From IMG/VR virus record IMGVR_UViG_3300025407_000112, positions 1 to 26,137 of that record: 26,137 nt of DNA; one strand, 5' to 3'. A program made the translations under genes and the position numbers. Below are positions 16,493-23,256 of the stretch, in pieces; the first letter of the stretch is position 1; every line of letters starts with the position of its first letter. Source of the DNA: a virus. Below the pieces are notes generated by a model. That model searched no databases, was not told the origin of the DNA, and worked only from the letters and a program-made list of their open reading frames with translations.

Positions 16493-17359
16493 TTATTTCA
16501 ACAAATTCTTTACGTTGTTAACATACTTTGGAACATATTGTGGTTGCATTACAAGGATAGTTTTATTACCTTCATTCTTTTCATTCTCAATATCATAATT
16601 ATAAACAGGTGTCCAATAAACAAGCTCGTCATTTTGAAGAGTATTTGCGAGATAACTGAACGCTGTGATAGTTACATTTGATTGGCTTTGCTTACCATAC
16701 AAATAGCCAGATGAGGTGTTGATAACATTTTGAGTGTGTTGAACTATAACTGTTGAAGAGTTAGATTGAACAACCTGACCCGTTCCAGTTCCGTTAATGT
16801 TAACAATCTCATTAACAATAAAATTAGAGCTACCTGTGTAATTATAAGAAACGATTTGATTGGTTGAAACTGTCCAATCCACCTGCACGCGCGAGTAGGA
16901 TATAGGAACTCCAGCTAGAGAAAGATTTGGCTCCCAGTATTTTATTCTATTTGGATTTCCAGCAATTTCAGTGGCATATGCTGATGGGTTGAGAGAAGGC
17001 TGATCAACCCAGTTGTTTCTCCAAAATGCAATCGTTTGTGTCGCATTTGCCAACGAACCATACTTCAATTCTATAAAAGAATTAAATTGATCTTGTGTTA
17101 AATACCAATCATAATAGGGGTCAATGATATTGTTTGTAAGATATAAAACCCAGCTAGAATATGGATCACTGTAATTGGTATAAGCGATTTGATCGGCTCT
17201 ATCGCCTTCAGTAATATCTAATGGATAATAAAGATAAGGATTAATCTGAATGTTTTGAAGAGTAACAACACGCTCTGTAATATCAACGACAGCCGTATTG
17301 CTGGTGCTATTACCATATTGAATCGTGTTAAAGTTTTTAAAGTAAGTTTGAGTTGCCAT
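16493..17359 (-). CDS. 53: Baseplate wedge subunit gp53
   Basis: A 288-aa protein whose first 120 residues match gp53: YFKNFNTIQYGNST, then EGDRADQIAYTNYSDPYSSW, VLYLTNNIIDPYYDW and FIELKYGS (about 53-102). This is the 'P-x-x-I-A-x-x-x-Y ... W-x-x-x-x-x-N ... D-P-x-x-D-W' pattern of the family. The C-terminus (YDIENEKNEGNKTILVMQPQ, then YVPKYVNNVKNLL) also fits. It is about 90 residues longer than T4 gp53, with the extra length in a Ser/Thr/Asn-rich segment around residues 150-230. The gene sits between gp48 and the gp27-like gene. gp53 clamps neighbouring wedges together in the assembled baseplate. Confidence 0.88.
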   Translation of the reverse strand: MATQTYFKNFNTIQYGNSTSNTAVVDITERVVTLQNIQINPYLYYPLDITEGDRADQIAYTNYSDPYSSWVLYLTNNIIDPYYDWYLTQDQFNSFIELKYGSLANATQTIAFWRNNWVDQPSLNPSAYATEIAGNPNRIKYWEPNLSLAGVPISYSRVQVDWTVSTNQIVSYNYTGSSNFIVNEIVNINGTGTGQVVQSNSSTVIVQHTQNVINTSSGYLYGKQSQSNVTITAFSYLANTLQNDELVYWTPVYNYDIENEKNEGNKTILVMQPQYVPKYVNNVKNLLK

Positions 17360-17371
17360 TTAATTACCTTA

Positions 17372-18325
17372 CTAAAATATCGATTTCAATGCATTACCAA
17401 TCGAAGATCCAAACGTTGAAAGATCGACTGTACGCCCATTGAGACCAAAATCGCTTGAAAGCCAGTATTCGATTTCCATAACACCTAAGCGAATTTGAAC
17501 TTCGGTTGGAGCTGGCGACGCTGCTGAACCAAAGAACGATGGCTGACCTGATGGAGCAAAGTTAATATCAAAGCTTTCGATAACAGCTGGCTTAAATACG
17601 TAAGTAAAATAACCACCATTATTAACACTAACTGTAATTTGAACTATATTTGGATATGTCAAAAGTGAACCACCAAGAGCATTGTTTTTATCGGGTAACA
17701 TATTTGCTCTAAACGTATTGATGATCTGATTTAGCTGTTGCGATTCTGTTTCGTTGCTTGGTGAAAGCTTCCATTCAAGCGCATGTTGTTTAAATGCAGG
17801 TTGTTTAAACATAACCGTAAGGAACGGATTCAAAGCAGCACCTTGAGATTGTAATGCAACAGAAGCCTGTTGGCTTGAAGCTAGATTTTGCGCCGCTTGC
17901 CCCGCTGCGGTGAAACCTGCTATACCCTCAGCTAACCCTGCAGCCCCGCGACCTTGTTGTAAGCTATTAACCGCAGCGCCTGTTAAAAGGCTAAGACTCT
18001 CAGCTGAGTATTGAACATGCTGGCTATCGACCATAGAGTTCGGAAGCGGAAGGCGAATAGTTCCTTGATCGGTATAATAAACATTTTGCTGTGTCAACGA
18101 TGGCATGTTGTATTGATAAAACGAGAAAGACATCCAAAATGGTTGCTTTTCCAAATCGTATGGGAATCGCATTTGACCGCTGGTAAGCGTAGCTACAGTC
18201 GTACTAGTACTAGCGCCAGTTGGTAAACTAGGTGAGCTAGCAGTTTTAGTCGTTGATGTAGATGAAGCTTGACCCGCTGCTTTAGCATTCTGCGCGGCTA
18301 TCATTGCATTGGTTATTCCAGGCAT
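17372..18325 (-). CDS. 48: Baseplate tail tube cap gp48-like
   Basis: A 317-aa protein (T4 gp48 is 364 aa). The diagnostic part is the second half: NPFLTVMFKQPAFKQHALEW, KLSPSNETESQQLNQIINTF and then LTYPNIVQITVSVN (about 166-235), the pattern of gp48-type proteins that join the hub to the tail tube. The end (VQIRLGVMEIEYWLSSDFG) is a typical closing strand. The first 50 residues are Ser/Thr/Ala-rich and probably disordered, and residues about 120-165 are Ala/Gln-rich. It is the first gene of the long minus-strand unit, with RBS AAGGA 7 nt before the ATG and an upstream TATAAATA octamer. Confidence 0.8.
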   Translation of the reverse strand: MPGITNAMIAAQNAKAAGQASSTSTTKTASSPSLPTGASTSTTVATLTSGQMRFPYDLEKQPFWMSFSFYQYNMPSLTQQNVYYTDQGTIRLPLPNSMVDSQHVQYSAESLSLLTGAAVNSLQQGRGAAGLAEGIAGFTAAGQAAQNLASSQQASVALQSQGAALNPFLTVMFKQPAFKQHALEWKLSPSNETESQQLNQIINTFRANMLPDKNNALGGSLLTYPNIVQITVSVNNGGYFTYVFKPAVIESFDINFAPSGQPSFFGSAASPAPTEVQIRLGVMEIEYWLSSDFGLNGRTVDLSTFGSSIGNALKSIF

Positions 18326-18353
18326 TAAACGTCCTTGCTAAATATCTTTTTAT

Positions 18354-18361
18354 TATTTATA
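18354..18361 (-). promoter_or_regulatory. Late promoter (-10 octamer) of the minus-strand baseplate unit
   Basis: TATAAATA on the minus strand in the 43-nt divergent gap between gp48 (start 18325) and gp4 (start 18369), about 28 nt before the gp48 ATG. It matches the T4-type late octamer exactly. For the plus-strand unit only a partial match (GCTAAATA, 18337-18344) is visible in the same gap. Confidence 0.7.
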
Positions 18362-18368
18362 GGCTGCT

Positions 18369-18821
18369 ATGAAAACGAATAAAGGCTATTTTAAACCACG
18401 CAATCCTGCAAAATATAGAGGCAATCCCTCGAATATTATTTATCGGTCAGGATGGGAATTGAAATTGATGTTTTGGTTAGATGGCAAATCAGATGTAATC
18501 AACTGGGGATCTGAGGAAGTTGTTATCCCTTATCGCTCGCCGATTGATGGTCGGCTGCATAGATATTTCGTTGACTTCATCGTAACAACCATAAATAAAG
18601 AAGGTATAAAAGAAACAACGTTGATCGAAGTAAAACCAGCGGCGCAAACCAAGCCACCTGTTCTTAAAGAAGGAACAAACCCAAGGAATCGTAAGTATAT
18701 AAGTGAAGTTATGACTTGGGGTGTTAATGAGGCAAAGTGGAAAGCTGCTACTGAATACTGTAAAGATCGAGGCTGGAAGTTTCAGATATTTACTGAAAAA
18801 GAGTTAGGAATTACCTTTTAA
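18369..18821 (+). CDS. 4: Head completion nuclease gp4
   Basis: A 150-aa protein, the same length as T4 gp4, the head-completion factor. The sequence shows a nuclease-type core: YRSGWELKLMFWLD with Glu30, HRYFVDFIV with Asp69, and TLIEVKP with Glu87 and Lys89. This is the E ... D ... ExK arrangement of PD-(D/E)xK/TnsA-like enzymes. The N-terminus GYFKPRNPAKYRGNPSNIIY and the C-terminal YCKDRGWKFQIFTEKELG are both characteristic of gp4. It is the first plus-strand gene of the divergent pair and overlaps the next gene by TAATG. Its RBS is weak (AGG). Confidence 0.92.
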   Translation: MKTNKGYFKPRNPAKYRGNPSNIIYRSGWELKLMFWLDGKSDVINWGSEEVVIPYRSPIDGRLHRYFVDFIVTTINKEGIKETTLIEVKPAAQTKPPVLKEGTNPRNRKYISEVMTWGVNEAKWKAATEYCKDRGWKFQIFTEKELGITF

Positions 18822-19414
18822 TGGCATCATTATTCGCAGACACATTAGCGCAAGCTTCAGCAAACCAGCTTAAAACAGGTACAAAAGAAGCCATTGACTG
18901 GTTTCGCAAACAAGCTTTATCAATTAAGAAAGTTGATCGCCAGCAAATTCTCGGGCAGAACATGCCGTTCAAGCGCCAGCAGATGCTCAACGAAAAGAGC
19001 ATTGGCAAAATGTATATGTTCGTCTATGATGCTAAAACAAAGAACCTACCTTATTTCGATGCGTTTCCGCTGGTGTTTCCTATCGAGTTTTATGGTGAAA
19101 GCTTCCTTGGTATCAATCTACATTATCTACCGCCAAAGACAAGAGCTCTGCTGATGGACGCTCTCTATACGCTGATAAATAATCAAAAGTATGATCAAAC
19201 GACTCTATTGAAAATGTCATATCAGATATTGAATAGAGCTGGTCGTTTTAAATGGTTCAAACCCTGTTTGAAGAAGTATTTGTTCAGTCAGGTTGGATCG
19301 CCTTTCATTTATATTTCGCCAGACGAATGGGACTTTGCTTTGATGTTACCGACTGAAAACTTCCAAGGCGCAAGCAAACAAAAAGTCTTCAAAGACTCTC
19401 TATCAATGGTGTAA
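18821..19414 (+). CDS. Conserved virion-associated protein, possibly DNA end protector gp2
   Basis: A 197-aa protein. The central segment reads GKMYMFVYDAKTKNLPYFDA, then FPLVFPIEFYGESFLGINLH and YLPPKTRALLMDALYTLI. The C-terminal part is FKWFKPCLKKYLF followed by ISPDEWDFALMLPTENFQ. I recognise this as a conserved gene of T4-like cyanophages and relatives, in some annotations linked to gp2, the protein that protects the packaged DNA end and plugs the portal after packaging. I cannot verify that link. The position directly after gp4, with stop/start overlap and an AGGA upstream, supports a head-completion or neck role. There are no transmembrane segments and no enzyme motif that I can name. 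Confidence 0.5.
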   Translation: MASLFADTLAQASANQLKTGTKEAIDWFRKQALSIKKVDRQQILGQNMPFKRQQMLNEKSIGKMYMFVYDAKTKNLPYFDAFPLVFPIEFYGESFLGINLHYLPPKTRALLMDALYTLINNQKYDQTTLLKMSYQILNRAGRFKWFKPCLKKYLFSQVGSPFIYISPDEWDFALMLPTENFQGASKQKVFKDSLSMV

Positions 19415-19415
19415 A

Positions 19416-20084
19416 ATGGCATTTAATATTCTAGACTTTCAATCCTACATTGCCGATACAGGCGTACTTCAAACAAACAAGTACGATGTTATGATTATGT
19501 TTGATAACCCAGATGGTATCGGCGCATATAATATCATCGGAGCTGATGGCTCAACAAGAGGCGCAGCAGATAATGTAACAGATCTAAACTATCGTTGTAT
19601 CAATGCTTCGCTTCCAGGGCTAACAATGCGTACAGCCGACATCAATCGTTTTGGTCTTGGTGTTTCTGAAAAAATGCCTTTCTCTGCTAACTACACAGAC
19701 GTATCATTAACATTCTTGATGGATCGTTTTGGTGATCAATATAATTTCTGGTACGCTTGGTTCAATTATATTTTCGGCATTTCTGGTCAAGAAACACTTT
19801 CTAATATCTATGGATCTTATTCAGTTGGTGGTGATGGAGATTCTGGTCGCCCATTTTATACCGCAGAATATAAAGACAACTATTCGGCGACAATCGTAAT
19901 TACAGTTTATGATACTGAGGGAAATCCTAACATTCAGGCAACTCTTTTAAAAGCATATCCAATATCAGTAAACGACATCGCACTGAATTGGACTGATAAC
20001 AATAATCTCGTTAAACTAACAACCACTCTTACGTTTAGAGAGTGGGTGCTTGGAGACGGTCAAACAAACGTCACACTTGGATAA
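19416..20084 (+). CDS. Tail tube-fold protein (gp19/gp54 family)
   Basis: A 222-aa protein with the tail tube fold pattern. It shows LQTNKYDVMIMFDNP near the N-terminus, CINASLPGLTMRTADINRFG followed by EKMPFSANYTDVSLTFLMDR (about 61-102), and YKDNYSATIVITVYDTEG. It closes with AYPISVNDIALNWTDNNNLV, KLTTTLTFREW, like the 'P-x-x-x-x-x-L-x-W-x-x-x-N ... T-x-x-x-W' end of T4 gp19 and gp54. At 222 aa it is longer than T4 gp19 (163) and shorter than gp54 (320). Its place between head-completion and hub genes, with gp48 divergent nearby and no sheath gene beside it, favours the tube initiator gp54 over the main tube gp19. The alternative remains open. Confidence 0.75.
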   Translation: MAFNILDFQSYIADTGVLQTNKYDVMIMFDNPDGIGAYNIIGADGSTRGAADNVTDLNYRCINASLPGLTMRTADINRFGLGVSEKMPFSANYTDVSLTFLMDRFGDQYNFWYAWFNYIFGISGQETLSNIYGSYSVGGDGDSGRPFYTAEYKDNYSATIVITVYDTEGNPNIQATLLKAYPISVNDIALNWTDNNNLVKLTTTLTFREWVLGDGQTNVTLG

Positions 20085-20099
20085 TAACTGGAGTAAATT

Positions 20100-20813
20100 A
20101 TGGCATTACCTAAAATTGATTACCCTACAATCAACATTGCAATCCCACCTGAAAATAAAACCTATATGTTTCGCCCGATGTTGGTGAAAGAGGAAAAGCT
20201 TTTGTTGATGGCGAAAGTTTCCGAAGATGATACAGATATTCTACAGGCGATTAAACAGGTCGTTACAAACTGTTGCATTGAAACATCATTAGATGTTGAT
20301 ACACTTCCGCTATACGCGCTCGAGTATGTGTTTATTAAATTGCGTGGCTTTTCTGTGGGTGATGTTATTAGCGTTTCATATCGCGATTTAGAAGATAACA
20401 AGAGCTACGATTTTACAGTCGACTTAAACAAAGTTGAAATCAAGTTCCCAGAAGGCATTGATAAGATAATCAAGATCACTGATACTTCAGGAATCGTTAT
20501 GAAGTATCCTTCGGCTGGTATTTACTCTGATAAGACATTCCTTAAAGCTGAAGGTGAGGAAACATTCTATCGCCTTGTTGTTCGTTGTATTGATCAGGTA
20601 TATGATGCAGAAAACGTATATGAAGGCAAGGACTTTGAGGAAGATGCTATTCTTGAGTTCCTTGAATATATGGATATTCCAAGCTTTGAGAAAGTGCGTG
20701 AGTTTATGCTTAATTTGCCTTCGTTGTATTACAAAATTGAGTATACTAATTCAAACGGAAACGCTAGAACAATTGAGTTAAAAACTCTATCCGATTTTTT
20801 TACCTTGCGCTGA
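20100..20813 (+). CDS. 26: Baseplate hub assembly protein gp26 (zero-frame product)
   Basis: A 237-aa product of the T4 gp26/gp51 baseplate protein type (T4 gp26 is 208 aa), involved in assembling the central hub. Family-like segments are KTYMFRPMLVKEEKLLLMAK, ILQAIKQVVTNCCIETSLDV, YALEYVFIKLRGFSVGDVIS, IKITDTSGIVMKYPS and EFLEYMDIPSFEKVREFMLN. The ATG at 20100 has GGAG upstream. The gene ends ...SDFFTLR-stop (UGA 20811-20813). The two Phe codons before the end lie in a run of seven T (20795-20801) that forms a slippery heptamer. A -1 slip would replace the last three residues with a 61-residue extension, giving 295 aa. This two-product layout parallels tail-assembly chaperones such as lambda gpG/gpGT, encoded just before the tape measure. 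Confidence 0.85.
   Translation: MALPKIDYPTINIAIPPENKTYMFRPMLVKEEKLLLMAKVSEDDTDILQAIKQVVTNCCIETSLDVDTLPLYALEYVFIKLRGFSVGDVISVSYRDLEDNKSYDFTVDLNKVEIKFPEGIDKIIKITDTSGIVMKYPSAGIYSDKTFLKAEGEETFYRLVVRCIDQVYDAENVYEGKDFEEDAILEFLEYMDIPSFEKVREFMLNLPSLYYKIEYTNSNGNARTIELKTLSDFFTLR
20795..20801 (+). promoter_or_regulatory. Slippery heptamer T_TTT_TTT for -1 frameshift
   Basis: In the gp26 frame the codons read GAT TTT TTT ACC, so the heptamer T TTT TTT is in register for simultaneous -1 slippage of P- and A-site tRNA-Phe. Reading resumes TAC CTT GCG CTG AGT in the -1 frame. It is 9 nt before the zero-frame UGA. Confidence 0.75.
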
Positions 20814-20986
20814 GTCACAATACCCTAGAGAATTACTATCAAACGAATTTCTCTTTGGCTCAGCACCATAAATATTCGATATCGGAAATAGAAAGTTGGA
20901 TAGTTTTTGAACGTGATATCTATGTTGAAATGTTAGTAGCCTATTTACGAGAACAAGAAGAACGACAAAAACAACAGGCTAATTAA
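20801..20986 (+). CDS. -1 frame C-terminal extension of gp26 (frameshift product tail)
   Basis: The -1 frame reads YLALSHNTLENYYQTNFSLA, then QHHKYSISEIESWIVFERDI and YVEMLVAYLREQEERQKQQA, N, stop: 61 residues. It fills the whole 172-nt space between the gp26 stop and the next gene. Upstream the frame is blocked by TAG and TGA a few codons before the slippery site. There is no ATG or GTG and no RBS near its beginning; the first TTG is at 20855 and the first ATG is deep inside. Its composition (aromatic and His-rich start, 'E-x-W-x-x-F-E-R-D-x-Y' core, charged helical end) resembles the T segments of frameshifted tail-assembly chaperones. The TAA stop overlaps the ATG of the next hub gene (TAATG). 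It should be annotated as part of a 295-aa fusion starting at 20100. Confidence 0.78.
   Translation, partial: YLALSHNTLENYYQTNFSLAQHHKYSISEIESWIVFERDIYVEMLVAYLREQEERQKQQAN
20809..20864 (+). promoter_or_regulatory. Two-tier stem-loop downstream of the slippery site
   Basis: GCTGAGTCA (20809-20817) pairs with TGGCTCAGC (20856-20864): nine pairs with one G-U. It begins 7 nt after the heptamer, within the usual 5-9 nt spacing of stimulatory structures. Inside the 38-nt loop AGAGAA (20827-20832) pairs with TTCTCT (20849-20854), extendable by two pairs past a single bulged T. The zero-frame UGA lies in the 5' arm. Confidence 0.65.
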
Positions 20987-23256
20987 TGGCTAAAAAAGAA
21001 TCAGGCGAAGATATTCTCCGAGCGATTATGGAGAAAGGTGGGCAAGGTCCAAAAGGCGCTGCAGCCCTGCAAAGAGCAGCCGAAGAACTAGCCAAAGCTG
21101 CTCAAGCCATAGAACAACAGCCAGAGATAAAAGAAACTCTCGTTTCAACTCTAGAAAACGATATTCCAACTGCAGAAGCTGATGAGCCTGTACAAGTTGG
21201 TGAATCTCCCCGTAAAAAGTTTGCTAAGAAATTAGGCAAAGCTGCTCTTAAGAAAATGTTCCCAACGACATATTCTGGCGTTGAGGCATTACGTAAGTTA
21301 TGGAAAGAATCCAACGATAAAGAGCAAGCTGAGAAGAAACGTGATACAGCGGAAAAGAAACGCAAATATGAAGAGATCATAGACAATCTTAAAGATGCTA
21401 ATGATTCATTGCGTGAAATGGTTTCGCTACAGCAAGAAACCAGTTCTATATTATCTGGGGTCGCTGAAGCTTTAGCTAAAAACAATAAAGGTGGTGGTGG
21501 ATTATTAGGTAATCTTCTTGGTGGTGGAAAAACCATCGGAAGCTCATTACTAAGATCAATCAGTGGTATTGGTGGTATAATGGCTGGTACAGCGCTTTTG
21601 GGTGGCGCTGCAAAGCTTTTCTTAGGGAATAATGAAAATAAAGCTCCAGCTACTGGTGAAACTGGATCAGCGCCACCGCCCGCTCCACCTCTCTCAACAA
21701 CTTCAGATACAATACCAGCTTCTTCAACCACGCCATCATCTGGTGGCGGTGGAACAACTCCACCCGCTGGCGGCAATGTTTCTATTGCGGAAAGTAAAGA
21801 GTCAGCAGCTGTAAAAGAAGCAAAAACAAAGCAAACAAAAGCTGAAGACATTTTAAAAATTAAAGCTGATCAAATTCGTTTCAATTCTGATAAGCTTACA
21901 TTTGATGTTGAAACTTTTAGCATTGAATCAAAGCAAGAGCAACAGCAATCACAACAGCAACAGCAGCAACCACAAACTCCACAACAACAAGCGCAGCAAC
22001 AACAAGCTCCGAACATTGTTAACAATCCTAATGCGAATAAACCAACACTTTCGCCCGAAGAAGCTGGTTCGAGAAATGCACCTGGAACAACTGCACCAAG
22101 AAACGCTCCAATGTCGAGCGGTATCACTGGCGGACCTGCGGCTGCTGGACCTCCTGGATTATACAGACCACAATATAAGCTTTCAGAAGCAGATTTGAAC
22201 GATGATGTTTTAAATACTATCGCTGGCGAAGCTAGATTAAAAGATCCAAAAAGCGTTGATGCTGTTATCAATAATATGTTTAACAGACTTGGCGCGAAGG
22301 GATACGGTCCATCAGGAAATTTACAACAAGTTGCTCGCGCTCCAGGACAATATGAAGGTTATAGAATAGCGTCTGAAAAAGAAAAAGAGATGCTTCGTGA
22401 AAGAATTAAAGCGATCGCATCGGGTAGTGTTGAAGATATTACGCATGGCGCAGATCAATACAGAGCTGCTTCTTATGTTTATGGAGCAGGCGCAGGTAAA
22501 ACATTCGCTAATCTTGCTGCGTCTCAAGGTAACTTAAATCTTGGTGGTAACATTTATGCAAGAACTAAAAATGCTCCCGTTGGTCCATACGCCGCATACG
22601 CAACATTAGGTATTCAACCGCCTCCAGATGTTTTAGCTCGTGCAAAACAAGAACAGCAACAACAGGCTAAAACAGAAGCAAAAACGCAAGCAGAATCAGA
22701 AACAAAACCGCCAGTAACTCCTGCAGCTAATACAGCTCCCACCGCTCCTGCGTCTGGTAGCCGATTGAGTCAATACAAAGGTGAGTTCGGCTCATGGGAA
22801 TCAAATGGTCAGGGTGGTGTTAAGTTTGTTAAGGCGACTGACTTACAAACATACAAGGGCGAACAAGGTAGATGGGAAAAGAATGATACTGGAGGAGCAA
22901 AGTTTGTTCCTGCCAAAGCTGGTGACATTATATCATCCCCTAATCAAATGGTTGACAAAGCGCCAGCAAAACCAGCTGCTGGAATTACACCAGCTTCTGG
23001 GGGTCAATTTGAAGAAAAAGGTTATTTTGACGTCACTGGAAAAACGCCTAATCCTCCAACACCAAAAGCGAACAAAGATTCAAATGCAAAACCACATCCG
23101 CGCCGAGTTGAAAGCCATTCGCCTCAACCTTCTGATCCAGGCGGTAACTTAGTTTTCAGAATCGCAGCGTTATTACCGTATCTTGCTATTGCTGCTGTAA
23201 CAGGCGAACAAAGAGCAGCGCATTCTATAATGCAAAATAGAAGAAGACGCTACTAA
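20986..23256 (+). CDS. Hub/tape-measure-like protein with SleB-type cell wall hydrolase domain
   Basis: A 756-aa modular protein. Residues 1-60 are an Ala/Glu-rich helix. Residues 76-108 (RKKFAKKLGKAALKKMFPTT, YSGVEALRKLWKE) are shared with the next gene product. Residues 110-165 form a charged coiled coil. Residues about 183-214 are a Gly-rich hydrophobic, possibly membrane-inserting, segment. Residues 215-395 are Pro/Ser and Gln-rich linkers. Residues about 400-530 resemble cell-wall hydrolase SleB (Hydrolase_2): NTIAGEARLKDPKSVDAVIN with candidate catalytic Glu415, NMFNRLGAKGYG and ITHGADQYRAASYVYGAG. Two 26-residue repeats follow (594-645), then another hydrophobic segment near 722-739 and an Arg-rich end. 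Likely role: hub component that enters and cuts peptidoglycan, in the gp29 tape-measure place of T4. The ATG overlaps the -1 frame stop. Confidence 0.68.
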   Translation: MAKKESGEDILRAIMEKGGQGPKGAAALQRAAEELAKAAQAIEQQPEIKETLVSTLENDIPTAEADEPVQVGESPRKKFAKKLGKAALKKMFPTTYSGVEALRKLWKESNDKEQAEKKRDTAEKKRKYEEIIDNLKDANDSLREMVSLQQETSSILSGVAEALAKNNKGGGGLLGNLLGGGKTIGSSLLRSISGIGGIMAGTALLGGAAKLFLGNNENKAPATGETGSAPPPAPPLSTTSDTIPASSTTPSSGGGGTTPPAGGNVSIAESKESAAVKEAKTKQTKAEDILKIKADQIRFNSDKLTFDVETFSIESKQEQQQSQQQQQQPQTPQQQAQQQQAPNIVNNPNANKPTLSPEEAGSRNAPGTTAPRNAPMSSGITGGPAAAGPPGLYRPQYKLSEADLNDDVLNTIAGEARLKDPKSVDAVINNMFNRLGAKGYGPSGNLQQVARAPGQYEGYRIASEKEKEMLRERIKAIASGSVEDITHGADQYRAASYVYGAGAGKTFANLAASQGNLNLGGNIYARTKNAPVGPYAAYATLGIQPPPDVLARAKQEQQQQAKTEAKTQAESETKPPVTPAANTAPTAPASGSRLSQYKGEFGSWESNGQGGVKFVKATDLQTYKGEQGRWEKNDTGGAKFVPAKAGDIISSPNQMVDKAPAKPAAGITPASGGQFEEKGYFDVTGKTPNPPTPKANKDSNAKPHPRRVESHSPQPSDPGGNLVFRIAALLPYLAIAAVTGEQRAAHSIMQNRRRRY
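22765..22920 (+). repeat. Two tandem 26-codon repeats in the SleB-type hub protein
   Basis: Residues 594-619 and 620-645 share the pattern L-x-x-YKGE-x-G-x-WE-x-N-x-x-GG-x-KFV-x-A. They follow the hydrolase domain, so a small binding module, for example for cell wall or a hub partner, is possible but not shown. Confidence 0.75.

Noticed and set aside
18590-18597. CATAAATA and GATAAATA (19174-19181) as plus-strand late promoters
   Set aside because: They are inside genes, more than 220 nt from the next start, and deviate from the exact octamer, so they are not called as features.
20795-20801. The T7 run as a simple sequencing indel splitting one gene
   Set aside because: It cannot be excluded without reads, but in-register heptamer, correct spacing to a long stem and full-length gp26 ending properly fit programmed frameshifting better.
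20855-20986. Independent small gene starting at TTG 20855 in the -1 frame
   Set aside because: It has no RBS, it would discard the patterned YLALSHNTLENYYQ part, and the frame is open right back to the slippery site.
21102-21851. 249-codon open frame on the minus strand opposite the SleB-type hub gene
   Set aside because: It is a shadow of low-complexity coding DNA, rich in Pro/Ser/Ala, with no RBS and no family pattern.
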